Origin: Cinnamomum chago
Lineage: Eukaryota; Streptophyta; Magnoliopsida; Laurales; Lauraceae
Direction: 5' to 3'
DNA length: 64,000 bases
NCBI GenBank assembly: GCA_038049695.1
Contig: CP142456.1
Coordinates: 17,512,501-17,576,500 of the forward strand
The notes beneath the pieces are model-generated. The model searched no databases and was not told the origin of the DNA. It saw nothing but the letters and a program-made list of their open reading frames with translations. Both the position numbers and the translations under genes were made by a program. Each line of letters starts with the position of its first letter. Positions within the stretch are counted from its first letter, which is position 1. This document shows, in pieces, positions 1-11,699 of the stretch.

Positions 1-2
1 TG

Positions 3-1642
3 GCCATGCTAGAGACACGTTTCTTGACCCACTTCAAAGGTGAGGATCATCCTGTTACTATGGCATAGCTCTACAGCCTAAAACAGGGAGAGAATGAGTC
101 AACTTACGACTTCATTCACAAGTGGAAGGCGATGGCATACAAGTGCTCAGATGTGTTGCCACAAGCGTCTCTCGTCGACATCTGCTGTAACAACATGAGA
201 GCAAGGATCCACTCTATGATTATCGGCAACAAATCAAAGAACCTAGGAGAACTCCTAGAAGCAGCTATGGAGGCCGAAACGGTGATCAAAGACCTCAACA
301 GTCAGTCGTCATCAAAGAAAGAGCCGGCTACCATTACGACCTCAAAGCCAAAGAAAAAGGAGGTTCTTAATGTGCAAACCAAGTCAGCTCCTCAGTGCCA
401 AAGAAAGCTGAAAATAAAGTTGCAGGTAAGAAACCTAAACCCTCTGATGCCTTCAGAGAACGAGTAGAGAAAAAATACCCATTCAATGAAGATGTTGAAG
501 AAATCTTCGAGGCTCTTGTAGCAAATGGTAAACTCACCATACCTAAGCCCAAAAGACCGGGAGATGTTGGCAAAACCAATGATCCTCGATATTGTCCCTG
601 CCACCAGATGATCTCGCATCCTCTCAATCAATGCTTTGTTGTGAGGGGAAAGATCAACGGGATGTGGAAAAACGGGGTCATCACCTTTGATAAAAACTAT
701 GGGTCTGCCTCCGTCAACATGGTGTCGTATGGACAAACTTCAAAATCACCAAAGGAGAAGATCACTACTTCCTTTATGGTGATAAAAATGACCCAGACGT
801 CCCAAGAGTTAGTTCCTTATCCAACATCAGACAGACAACCCATATGGGTGCATCCTGATCTCCTAGAAGATGAAAATTAGGAGATCGTCAAAACAAAGCC
901 TACCGCTCAACAACGAAGGCAAGCCAAGAGACAACTCCGCAAGCTCAAACAGCGGGAGAAAGTTCAATCAAAGCAAGAAATCCCAGAAAAGGCAGAAACC
1001 TCTTCCACTTCTTCGCTGGGGGCAACGGAAGAATCCGAGGCTTCAAAGGTGGAAAGAAAATTTACCCTTGGTGATTTCATGCCACCTCAATTCAAAAATA
1101 AAACTGCGCAAAGAGCATCATACTCTTGCAATTCGGTGATTGGATTCTCTATGGATGGATACGAGTCTAGTGACGCCGCTAGTGACACTGACGAGTGGGA
1201 GGAGTCCCTTAAAACAGGAGAATATCTCTCTGATGAAGAATGGGTTCCTGAATCTCACCTTATGCCGGTAATCTGGTATAACCAATATTAGCAACAAGGA
1301 TCTTGGTTCGATGATAAAGGAGGCCAAGAGCCTGTTCAAGAAAATCCTGTTGACTCACCACCCTTCAATGCTCCACTGGAACCAAATCGTGTTGAACCAC
1401 AAAGGGTAAATGAAGAAGAAGATTTGGCTCACATGCCTAATCTTGAAGGGCATGCGAGAATCTTGCAGCGCCTTGCCTTAGAACAAGAGCAAGATCTTCG
1501 CGATCAAAATCCAGAACCAGAAGTTCCTGAAAATCAACAGGTCCCTCCTCTTTCAACTCCTGAAAATGGAGAAAACTGCTGGATAAATGATCCTCTCACA
1601 TCCGATGATGAGTCTGACTCCCAACAGTTCACTCTGGAGTGA
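3..1642 (+). pseudogene. gag region of the Tat element, broken
   Basis: Capsid-like sequence begins at the window edge and continues through the ESTYDFIHKWKAMAYKCS motif (residues read around 94-147), with a stop codon at about 66-68. A frameshift near 395-465 moves the reading to the 395-880 frame. That frame holds a degenerate zinc-knuckle-like motif, YCPCHQMISHPLNQC, followed by a short arm typical of Tat/Ogre gag. Further stops at about 878 and 1290 split the acidic, Glu/Pro/Ser-rich C-terminal part (1049-1642). Gag would form the cytoplasmic virus-like particle. The coding breaks are seen directly. The assignment as gag comes from position before the protease and the knuckle-like motif. 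Confidence 0.75.
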
Positions 1643-1651
1643 TCTCCCAAC

Positions 1652-3163
1652 ATGCGAGGTACCCGTTCTGACCGGGATTACCATAAAAACTACAACCAAA
1701 CTTCTTCTTCTTATGTAAATCCTTCGGGAACACAAAATGTAAACGCCCCAAGTGGCAACAATAATGAACATGCAAGCTTGAAGGAGGCTTTTAAGTACGA
1801 CTTGATTGAGCACTTCAAATACATACCTGCACGACTACACATCCTTGACTTATTACGAATGTCTCCACACACTTGTGATAATCTCATTTCAGAACTACAA
1901 AGGTTGAATGCGGATGTCAACAAACATGCCCCACAAGTCCTACAAATTGAAATGGACTATAGGGTCAAAAAATCAAATACTCCCTCAAAGGGAGAAAAAA
2001 AGAGAACTGAGGGATCAGGCATTGAATGCCTCTCGGTACAGAAAGCAACAAGTGCAACCATTGCCTTTGGTAAGGATGACCTCCTGCTAGGCGATACAAA
2101 GCACAACCGACCCCTGTACTTCACAGGGTACATCAAAGAAATGCCGATACACAGAATCCAGATCGACCCAGGCTCTGCACTCAACCTCATCTCTACTTCG
2201 GCACTTGAAGAGCCGGGCATCCCACCTAGCAAGCTGAGTCACACGTCTATATCCATCTTTGGATATGATGAGACCGCTCAAAGGCCTATCGGCAAAATTA
2301 GGTTCAAGTTGCACATCGGTGATCTTATTTCTGAAGTCACTGTGTACGCAATAAGAACTCCTTCATGCTACAACATCCTTCTTGGACGCCCCTGGATACA
2401 CGAGAATGGTATCGTCCCTTCAACTCTATATCAATACATCAAGTTCGTCGGCAACTACGGCTCGATACATCGAGTGTTTGCAGACAAAAAGCCCTTCAAA
2501 GGCAAAGAAGTCCATTTTACAGATGCTCAGATGTACAAAGATGAAAAAGAAAAAAAAGAGGAAGAAATAGCACCCTTTGCTAAAAATCTTCAGAAAGATA
2601 TAGGCAAGGCTCCTCAGCGATCATCGGAAGAAAACAAACCTTCCGGTAAATCTGAAGAGAGAGATCCATCTCCCTTCGTTGTCTCCCTCAAATCTTCAAA
2701 GCCTTTGGTCCTTGCAACCAAAGCAAAGAAGACAAAGCAAAAGTCTAGGGGCAAGTTTGTTGTCTCCTTCGTGTCTATCATGCAAGACACGGATTCAGAG
2801 TCAGAGCCAGAAGACGACACACCGTCAAGCCAAGTTGACACTCAGCAAATTCAGCCTGCTCTACCTCCAATAGAGACACCGGCTGACGTAGAAGATCCTA
2901 CGTCTGCTTCCTTCGTTGTTCCGGCAACTTCAGCCGAAGAGAAGCCAATCTTCTTCCACAGATCAGAAGCTTCTTCTTCAAATTCCATGCTTGAACCTTT
3001 CCAAAACGAAGGTATGCCTCAACTATTTCTATATAGTCCTATGGCACAAGCTATTATGAAGAAAATGGGTTATGACACTCAAAACCCAGTCGGTCTGGGG
3101 CAAGGTCGTGGTATTCTCACACCATTGGAGCCCTCCTTAACCAAAAGTCAACTGGAAGATTAG
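1652..3163 (+). pseudogene. Tat protease with G-patch-like C-terminal segment
   Basis: This 503-codon open stretch carries a retropepsin-like domain. It has IDPGSALNLIS (about residues 170-180, in place of the usual D-S/T-G-A active site) and ILLGRPWIHE (about 242-251), the conserved end of plant Ty3 proteases. A charged, Ser/Pro/Lys-rich linker follows. Near the C-terminus (about residues 466-500) is an MAQAIMKKMGYD...GLGQGRG pattern resembling a G-patch. A protease would process the polyprotein, and a G-patch would bind nucleic acid or engage RNA helicases. The frame itself is open, but gag upstream and pol downstream are broken, so it cannot work as part of a polyprotein here. Confidence 0.75.
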
Positions 3164-3213
3164 AGACTCTACGGTCATGTAGAAAAATCTTCACATGGTG
3201 TCCTTAAAGACAG

Positions 3214-4690
3214 TTGACACAAATGCTGAGGAGTCAATTTGTCGACCAAGCCTCAACATCTCATGTCCTTAAAGACATCAATCTCCCTAGATATCTCTTT
3301 GAAGAGTCACCCGTCAAGGATCCGGGAAGCTCTACCAATTCGTACGATTTCTCTGATGATGAAGAGGAATTGTCCGGTGATAAAGACATGTGGCATTCTG
3401 ACCCAGAAGAACTGTCATCTCCAAAAGAAGTACCCTACTTTGACCCAGTTTCAACAGGCGATTGGGATCACCTCATAGCAAGCCTTGAGAAGATCATCGA
3501 TCCTGAAGACCAATTGCCAGAAACAAAGCCTTGGCCTGAAAATGCCCTTGAAACTCCAGAAGGTTTCGTTGAGTTGGAAGCCTCCGAAAATATTGTGGAG
3601 GAACCACTTTCGAACCTTCCAACAGAAGATCTTGTTCAAAAGATAGACTTGGGAACACCAGATAACCCGTATCCTGTATTTATAAGCAAGAATATAAAGG
3701 ATGATGAGTTACCCAAGAATATCTCTTTTCTTCGTGAGTTCGTTGATTGTTTTGCATGGTCTTATGCTGAAATGCCTGGCTTAGACCCCAAAATAGCAGT
3801 CCACAAACTCAATCTGCAAAGGATATCAAGCTTGTTAAACAAGGCCAAAGAAGATTCCATCCAGACGTAATGGACAAAATTGAACAAGAAGTTCAAAAAC
3901 TCAAAAGCGTCGACTTCATCCGTGAGGAACAGCATCCTGAATGGTTGGCCAATATTGTCCCAGTGACAAAGAAAAATGGGCAGATCAGGGTCTGTATTAA
4001 TTATAGAGACCTAAATGGCGCTTGCCCTAAAGATGAGTTCTCGTACCCCATACCAGAGGTGATGATTGACAACACCTGTGGTTTTGAGCGAATGACATTC
4101 ATGGATGGATTCTCTGGCTACAATCAAATAAAGATGCATCCTGAAGATGAAAAACACACATCATTTCGGACCCCATTTAGCGTGTATTGCCACACTGTCA
4201 TGCCATTTGGTCTGAAAAATACTAGTGCCACATATCAGAGGGCTATGATAAAGATATTCCAAGACATGCAGCACAAGACGGTTGAATGTTACGTTGATGA
4301 CCTCGCCGTCAAAAGCAGAAAAAAAGAAGATCATCTGAAAGACCTTTGGGAAGTCTTCCTTGGACTTTTCAAACATAAACTGCGAATGAATCCCCTCAAA
4401 TGCTTCTTCGACGTCTCATCGGGTAAGTTTCTCGAATTCATAGTCCGGAAAGTTGGAATAGAACTTGACCCCATCAAAGTCAAGGCTATTCTAGAAATGC
4501 CTTCTCCAAGAACCTTAAGAGAACTGAAAGGACTTCAAGGAAGATTGGCATACATCAGACGGTTCATCTTTAATCTCTCGGGGAAATGCTATCCTTTCTC
4601 TCTATTGATGAAGAAAGGTGTGAACTTTGTTTGGGATGCTGAATGTGAAGCGGCATTTCAAGATATCAAGTCATACCATTCATGGTAGGT
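3214..4690 (+). pseudogene. Tat reverse transcriptase, frameshifted
   Basis: An acidic linker (3214-3780) leads to the start of RT. A frameshift near 3815-3870 separates the linker from the main RT frame (3870-4688). That frame shows FIREEQHPEWLANIVPV, KKNGQIRVCINYRDLNGACP, the fingers/palm motif FMDGFSGYNQIKMHPED, VMPFGLKNTSATYQRAM and the catalytic YVDDLAV box, followed by the connection motif SGKFLEFIVRKVGIELD. All three catalytic aspartate positions are recognisable. The frame ends at a stop (about 4686-4688) in the region where RNase H should begin. This is the polymerase that would copy element RNA into DNA. Confidence 0.88.
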
Positions 4691-5036
4691 GCGGAGCATC
4701 GCTACTCTCCAGTCAAGAAAGAATACCTTGCAATGATGTTCGTCGTACAAAAGTTGCGTCACTATCTGCTGTCCAGCACAGTCTACCTAATTTCGAGGAT
4801 TAACGTCTTAAAGGTCCTTGTCACAAAAGCAGGTTCTCTCAATACCCGACTGGCAAAATAGTCCATCTTCCTATTACAATTTGATATCAGGTATGTACCA
4901 CAAAAGGCAATCAAAGGCCAAGCCCTAGCGGATTTCCTCGCAGAGCATCCATTGCCTAAAGATTCCCCACTCAGAGATGATCTCCTGGACGAACCTATCT
5001 ATAACGTGGAGACTTTCTCATCAAATGCCTCCTGAG
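4680..5036 (+). pseudogene. Conventional RNase H, internal deletion
   Basis: After the RT connection (ending in ...DIKSYHS) the sequence jumps directly to the late RNase H motif, HRYSPVKKEYLAMMFVVQK. It continues with VYLISRINVLKVLVTKAGSL, a stop at about 4859, and the KAIKGQALADFLAEHPLP tether. The first half of a normal Ty3 RNase H, holding the first catalytic Asp and neighbouring residues, is absent, implying an internal deletion of roughly 80-100 codons. The size is inferred from the usual family layout. Two stops (about 4859 and 5035) break what remains. Confidence 0.7.
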
Positions 5037-5038
5037 AC

Positions 5039-5734
5039 ATGTACTTTGACGGTGCAACCAGGACAAATGAAAAAAGAAAGTTGATCTCGGGAGTTGGCAT
5101 CCTCTTTGTTAGCCCCGACAAGCACATGATTCCACATGCTTTCTCGCTATTGGAACCATGCTCAAACAATGCAGCTGAATACCAAGCTCTCATCGTAGGA
5201 CTAGAACTAGCCTTCGAATCCGGCATCACCATGCTGGAAGTCTTTAGGGACTCTCAACTGATCGTCAACTAGATGAATTAAAAATTTGAAGTCAGGAAGC
5301 CTGATCTGTTGCCTTACTACAACAAGGCACAATCACCTCGCCAAAGGTTTGACATCTGTCACATCACCCATATCCTCAAAGGTGAGAACATCCTCGTAGA
5401 TGCCCTAGCCGGACTTGCCGCATCCATGGCGATCCAGGAAGGGGAAAACATGCAAATCACAGTGTGTCAAAGAAGGATTCTCCCTCCTCTTAACACACAC
5501 CAAGCAGTTGTTGAATGCCACCAATTGGCCGGAAGTCGGATCTCTATCCTCAAACCTCCAATCGGCGACTGGAGAGATTCGTTCATTGATTACACCATGT
5601 TCGGAATCCTCCCGGAAGATCCAAAAGAACGGGTAAGCATTCAAAGACGAGCCCCAAACTTTCATTTGGATATGCCTTCAAAATTGCTTTACAAAAAATC
5701 CTTCGACGGAGTACTTCTGCGCTACTTACAATAA
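5039..5734 (+). pseudogene. Archaeal-type second RNase H (aRNH) of Tat lineage
   Basis: The motif series is MYFDGATRTNEKRK (first catalytic Asp), GVGILFVSPD, CSNNAAEYQALIVGLELA (catalytic Glu in AEYQAL), EVFRDSQLIVN (catalytic Asp in DSQ) and GENILVDALAGLAASMA (last catalytic Asp region). This is the additional, archaeal/plant-like RNase H that Tat elements carry downstream of the ordinary one. In active elements it is thought to support RNA strand removal. Stops at about 5270 and 5279 interrupt it. The 5309-5734 frame continues into the spacer before integrase and ends at a stop at about 5732. Confidence 0.8.
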
Positions 5735-6822
5735 GAGGATGAGGAAACGCTCAAAGAAGTACATGCTGGTCTTTGTAGAGCTCATCAGGCTGGTCCCAAA
5801 CTCTATGATCAGATAAAAAGGCTAGGATATTATTGGACTACCATGGTAGCTGACGCCATGCAATTTGCTAAACGCTGCCGCCAATGCCAACTTCATGGAG
5901 ACTATGTTCATATGCCTACAGAATGGCTACACCCCACAGCAGTCTTATGGTCGTTCGAATCTTGGGGTATGGACATCATAGGTCCTATATCTCCCCCATC
6001 AAGCAAAGGTCATCACTTCATCTTTCCCGCTACGGATTATTTCTCCAAGTGGTCAGAAGCATTTGCGCTCAGTGAAATGAAGACCTCACAGGCCTTCAAT
6101 TCTTGTGCATCAACATTATTGGTCGCTTAGGCATACCTAAAAGATCCGTCCATGATAACGGACCACAATTCCGGGATCACTGATTCTACAGGTTCTGCCA
6201 CAAATACAAAATTCAGAGTTGTCTTTCAACTCCATACAATCTGGCAGCAAACAGACTAGCAGAAGCCTTCAACAAGACACTCTGCAAAATCCTCAAGAAA
6301 ATGGTCTCTAGTCACAAAAGAGATTGGGGAGACAAACTACCTGAAGCTTTGTGGGCTTATCGAACCGTCGTTTGAAGAGCAACCCATAGCACACCATTCT
6401 CTTTGGTCTATGGATGCAAAGTTGTTATCCCTTTGGAAGTACAAATTCCTTCCTTAAGGGTATCTTTACAAAATGACATGACGCAAGAAAGCAATGTCAA
6501 ACTGAGACTCCAAGAACTGGACAATCTTGACGAAAGACGGCTCGAAGCCTTACAAAGCATTGAGCTGTACCAAGCACGCATGGCAGGATCTTTCGACAAG
6601 AAGGTCAGGCAACGCGCCTACAAAAAGGGTGACTTGGTTCTTGTAATAAAAAGGCCAATGGTTTTTTCCCACAAATCCAAAGGCAAACTCTAACCAAAAT
6701 GGGAGGAACCCTTCGTCATTGACAAAGTCTTCTCCAACGGCACATACGCACTTCTAAACATGGAGAGTGACAAATGTATGCTGCCCATCAACGGTAAATT
6801 CTTGAAGCGGTACTTCCCTTGA
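5735..6822 (+). pseudogene. Tat integrase, broken by stops
   Basis: The HHCC zinc-binding domain is read as EVHAGLCRAHQAG...CRQCQLHG (about 5755-5895). The catalytic core follows: SWGMDIIGPI (first Asp), ATDYFSKWSEA, a stop at about 6127, VHDNGPQF (second Asp) and NRLAEAFNKTL (Glu, where the family usually has NGQAE). The C-terminal part has SLVYGCKVVIPLEVQIPS, an AYKKGDLVLV GPY-type segment and a terminal GKFLKRYFP. Further stops lie at about 6181, 6373 and 6691. In intact copies this enzyme inserts the cDNA into the genome. The DDE residues survive but the frame does not. Confidence 0.85.
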
Positions 6823-7182
6823 AGACTTACGCCATTGGGTCAGAGCAATGCTTGCACGGCCAAAGCCTATTCTCAGGTACTCGCTCGTCAAACCCGCCTC
6901 TTTTAGATTTTTCATCCTTATGTTGAGATTTCTAAAATTTTAAAACAATGCTTACTTTCATAGGTTCATTGTTAAAAAAAAAACCCAAAAAATCCAAGTT
7001 TAAGAGCCTCTTCTCGGACTTGACCAAATTTTCAACCCATGAACCCAAAATTCGTGGTTTGAAACAAAATCAAGACTCAGGAATTTCCACTCTAGTCCAC
7101 CCTAACTTTTACAACCAAAAACGGTTTTAAGTCAAAATTTACGACCCTCGTGTCTTTAAACCAAAAAAAGGTTTTTTAGAAA
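6823..7182 (+). other. 3' untranslated spacer after integrase
   Basis: AT- and A-rich DNA directly after the pol stop. No coding signal or repeat is recognised. It leads into the first tandem array of the element's 3' region. Confidence 0.5.
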
Positions 7183-7600
7183 CCGTGGGGAAGCGACACT
7201 CAGTCGATACTCGCAAAACCCAAAAATCGAAAGGATGCGAACCACATTCGATACTTCCAAATTTTCAAAATCGCAAGGATGCGACACTTTGTCGATGCTT
7301 GCAAAATTTCAAAGACTGTGGAGACGCAACATTCTAGTTGATATCCACAAACCCAAAATTCAAACAAAAAACTGAGGTCCAAAAAAAAAAAAAAAAAAAA
7401 AAAGAGACCTCAAATTTCAAAAATCGTGGGGAAGCGACATTCAATCGATACCCACAAAACCAAATTTTTGAAAAAAGCAAGGAAGCAACGCTTAGTCGAT
7501 ACTTGCACCCAAATTCGCGAGGAGGCGACATTCCATCGATACTTGCAAGACCATTCAGCAAGGAGACGACTTTTAGTCGATACTTGCATTTTTGAAAGCC
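7183..7600 (+). repeat. Tandem array A: ~43-bp GCGACATT...GTCGATAC units
   Basis: About eight diverged head-to-tail units share a core close to AGGAnGCGACATT, then nGTCGATACTTGCAAAA, with spacing of about 40-55 bp. An A-run of about 23 bases (7381-7403) splits the array. It lies in the Tat 3' region between pol and the antisense gene. Confidence 0.75.
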
Positions 7601-7604
7601 AAAA

Positions 7605-8310
7605 ACTCGGCAAAAAATTCCACAAAAATCGGCTATAAATGCCAAAAACCCGGCTTTCACGCCAAAAATCGGCTATCAACGCCACAAAAATTGGCTATAA
7701 ATGCCCAAAACCCGGCTCTCACGCCAAAAATCGGCTATCAACGCCACAAAATCGGCTATAAATTCTACAAAACCTGGCTTTCAGGCCAACAAAACAAAAC
7801 TTGGTTTTCAGAAAAAAAAATCGGCTCTCATGCCAAAAATCGGCTATAAACGCCACAAAATTGGCTATAAACGCCACTAATTTGGCTATAAACACCACAA
7901 AAAAAATCGGCTATAAACGCCACAAATTTCGGCTTCCATGCCAAAAACAAATTTCGGCTTCCATGCCAAAAAAAAATTTGACTTCTATGCCAACAAAAAA
8001 AAACAAATCCCGGCTATCAATGCCACAAACAAAGATTTTGGCTCCCATGCCACAAACAAAACCGACTTCCATGCCATCCCAAACTTCGGCTCCTACGCCA
8101 CAAAATTTGGCTCTTATGCCATTTCAAAATTGGCTTTCACGCCATCTCAAAATTTTTGGCTCCCATGCCACAAACAAAACCGACTTCCATGCCATCCCAA
8201 ATTTTGGCTTTTACGCCTCGAAATTCCGGCTTCCATGCCGACCCAAATTTTGGCTTCCATGCCATCTCAAAATTCGGCTTTCATGCCAAAACAACCATTT
8301 GACAAAAGGT
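7605..8310 (+). repeat. Tandem array B: GGCTnnnAnGCC short inverted units
   Basis: About 25-30 copies of a short unit, GGCTTTCACGCCAAAAAT or GGCTATAAACGCCACAAAAT, are spaced 20-35 bp apart. Each unit begins GGC and closes GCC, so single units can form a small stem. The long open frames across it only reflect the repeat (NATNLAIN-like peptides) and are not counted as genes. Confidence 0.8.
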
Positions 8311-9632
8311 TTTTCACAAAATGACAAACTTTTGATCAAATTTCCAAACAAACATTCCCATTGCTTGAATTTATCACAAAAGAATTTGAGTGAAAACAGG
8401 CAATACAAAAAGAGAAGTGCTAAAAAAAATGTGTCCACAAGCACTATAAGAGAAAGAGTACCAAAAAATATATGTGTGTATACACGGGTACCAAACAAAG
8501 AAGAAGAAAAAAGTTTGTTACAAGAATCTGGAGCTCGGTCTCATATGGTCTTCAACCAAAGACTCAACTCCTCAAGCAGACTCTTAGCCTTAGTCTCTAA
8601 AGCTTCCAGGCCACGCTTCTTCAAGATCTTCCCATAGAATGCGGCAGAACGCCGCGATCCATCTGCAGCACGGGGAAGCTCTTCCCAAAGAATCTACCAC
8701 TGCTCATACTCTTGAGTCTTCCTCCGGAGATTGCTCTCAGCCTCCTCGACTTGGCGAATCAGAGTCCCTTCTCTGGCACGAGCTTCCACAATAGTAGCCC
8801 ATTTTGCAGCAGCTTGTTCCTCCAATAGCTCAAGACACTGCCTGGTCTCAACGACCTCTCTATCAACACGGCGCAGATCTTCTGTCAGCCCAATGATAGC
8901 CAACTCGGTAACGTTCCTCTCCCAAACGAATTGCTTCCGAGTACGAGAGATTTCGTCCAGCTCAGACTTGACCTCGCCAGAAGGCTTCAAAAACATCTCA
9001 TTGAAGAAGTCACAGCTTGGGAAGCTCTTGGTTTCATTCCACTTGCTCCCTAAAGCTATGACTTCATCAACGAAAGCCTTCGCATCTGCAATGTCCAGGC
9101 CGACTTCTTCGCTATCAGCAAGGATGTCCTGTACATACTTAACCATGCCAAAGCCAGCTTCGAAATGGCAAGAAGAAAGAGTTTCGATCCATGAGCTCAA
9201 AACGCTCTTCAACACTTTCTTCGTATACTCAAGAGGTGGCCCGGACGAAGGCTCGCCCCTCTCCATTGGTCAACTGCCCGTATCATGTCCTGCTGGAGGA
9301 GTGATCATTAAGCTCTTTCTAACCGGAGACACTGGTGAAGGAATCTGCTCAGACAATTTCATCTCTGCTGCATTAAAATTGGAAGAAGAAGTCACTGCTT
9401 CTGGTTCAACTACAGCCATCCCCTGCTCTGGCACTGAGAAAGACGAAGGAACTTCTTCTGCTACCTCAAAACCTGCCAGCAAAACAAAATAAAAAAAAGA
9501 GGTATGAATATGATCCTGTTGAAAAAAATCATTATCATCAGAGTTATTGCTACAAATACCTTCTTCGACGATCGGCGGAATACTTTCTGCCTCCATGAGT
9601 TCATCTGAAGCGTCATTAAAGGCCGCGTCCAT

Positions 9633-10138
9633 TGTAACGCCCCACCCTTCACGCATGCATGATATTATCCGTTTTGGCCCACGGGCCTCACTGTTTTGCT
9701 TCTGATGGGCCTCAACCCATCAAAAGGCGTCATGCAAGGTAAGGGTGTAAGCTCTACATATAACCCCATTCACTTTCCTCTCTATAGTCGATGTGGGACT
9801 CCGGGGCATCACATTCCACCCCCCTTAGGGTTGCACGTCCCTGTGCAGTAGCCTGCCAGCCCTCTTGGTCCGCCCCACATGGAGACCCGCTCACTTGCAC
9901 CAGGCCACAGCAAGGGACCCACACTTGAACTAGTCGAGAGTCAGCTCTGATACCATTTGTAACGCCCCACCCTTCACGCATGCATGATATTGTCCGCTTT
10001 GGCCGATAGGCCTCACGGTTTTGCTTCTGATGGGCCTCAACCCATCAAAAGGCCTCATGCAAGGTAAGGGTGTAAGCTCTACATATAACCCCATTCACTT
10101 TCCTCTCTATAGTCGATGTGGGACTCTGGGGCGTCACA
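9633..10138 (-). mobile_element. TRIM-1: miniature LTR retrotransposon, 181-bp LTRs, TSD TCCAT
   Basis: Two direct repeats of equal length (9633-9813 and 9958-10138; TGTAACGCCC...GTCACA) flank a 144-bp interior with no coding capacity. Read on the minus strand, the primer-binding site TGGTATCAGAGC (9955-9944, initiator-Met tRNA) lies two bases after one LTR. A polypurine tract (AAGGGGGGTGGAA, about 9826-9814) abuts the other. The 5-bp target duplication TCCAT is exact (9628-9632 and 10139-10143). It interrupts a coding part of the antisense PMD-like gene: the sequence on both sides rejoins in one frame at the target site. Confidence 0.93.
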
Positions 10139-11699
10139 TCCATGGATGGCTCGAAATCGTCGGAATCCTGTGGCAAGTCAGCTGACAAGAAAACAAGCAA
10201 CATGTTAGCAAATGACAGCACAGACAAAAAAAGGAAAATACAAAGAAGTCATACCAGGTGAAGATTTTGGAATCACTCCAGAGTCCCTCGGTTCTTCTTC
10301 GGATGCTGCAGCCGGATCCGTCACTGCCTCATTGGATGGAACCTCAGGCATCATCAAGTCCTCATCTTCCACTGAAAAAGGGAGAGAAGGCAAATCAAAA
10401 CAAGAAAATCTCAAAGAAAGAAACAAAAAGGGAAGAAAAGAGGAATCATACCTTCTTCAACGGTTTCTTCCTCTCGGCTCCTTTTTTCCAGAGGCTCATC
10501 AACATCCCCTGACATCTCTTCAGCAGTGGTGAGAGGGACTTCTGGATTAGGAGAGTCATCGTGTCGTCTCTTATTACGGCGCTACCATCTCTTCCTCTTG
10601 CTTCTATGGGTTGGTTTACTTAAAGTACCAGCCCCACTATCAAAGTCGGGAGCTTCGCTTGATTCCTCACCCGATAGTTTACTCTTCCCAGTGGACTCCA
10701 TGGAAGCCTTCGTCAGTTCCGCTTGCATCCAAGCGTCGATCTCGGCTTCCTCCTCTTCGAGTTGATCCAAGACCTCACTAGGTATCTCTTGTATAGCTCC
10801 TAGTCTGATGATGTCTTGCTCATTGAGAAAGCCAATCTTGTGATTTTCTCCAGAAAGGAAAGCCAGAACTTCCTCTCGACGGACTCCATCTGATCTGCCA
10901 AGACCCTTCCCAAGAGATTGCTTGACATCAAGCTCCTTCTTGGAAAGCCCCCGGTACACTGAAAAGCTTTCCGCAAACCATTTCGTGAAGCCAGCAGTCC
11001 GGAAAGTGGGCAACTTAGGATACGAAATCATGGCGGTTGTGTCCTCTGCACTGTAAAAGGCCCATGCATTCCTTCCATCCTGCAAACCTCCAAAGCGCTT
11101 CACCATGCTCGAAGGCGCTCCAACAACGCCTTGAGAGAAGCCCAACAGCAGCGCAAAACGCGAGAGAACATACGGCTGGATATCAACAAAAAGATGTATC
11201 CGGTACACCATCGTACCAACACGTATGTTAAAAAGCCACCCATTTCTGCATTGGTCAAGGAGTAATGTCTTCCCGACCCCGCCCTAGTGGAATCACGGGA
11301 GGCTTCAAAATCAAAAGCCTTCTTCCGCAAACTTGGAGAAAGCTTCACTGAAGATTGCCCGATCTCGACGTCCTTGAACCGTCGGATCCTCAAACGGGCA
11401 GACAAAAGAGATTCGTTAACTACTATCCCTCTAGCCAATCGAATCATGAAAGGGTCATCATCCTGTGCAACTCCTAAGCGACGGAAGCCGGGACAATGGT
11501 AAACATACCACAAATAGAAAATATGGGCTGAAAATACCCTGTTCAAAGGGAGCCCAAGCCGAACCAAGAAAGCAGCAGCCTGCAGTTCGATACACAAGTA
11601 GGAGTAAAGGGCTGGCGCCAAAGCCAACATCTCTCCGAACGCCATCTAACAAGCCGGAAAAATACAATGCGGCCTGCTATGTGTTCCATTTCCTCCAGT

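Noticed and set aside
7801-8637. A 278-codon open frame across the spacer repeats
   Set aside because: The translation is a periodic string (NATKLAINAT...) produced by array B. It shows no domain and runs out into unrelated sequence.
9633-9813. Cassandra-type TRIM (5S rRNA-bearing LTR)
   Set aside because: The LTR does not contain the recognisable 5S internal promoter segments, so it is a different TRIM family.
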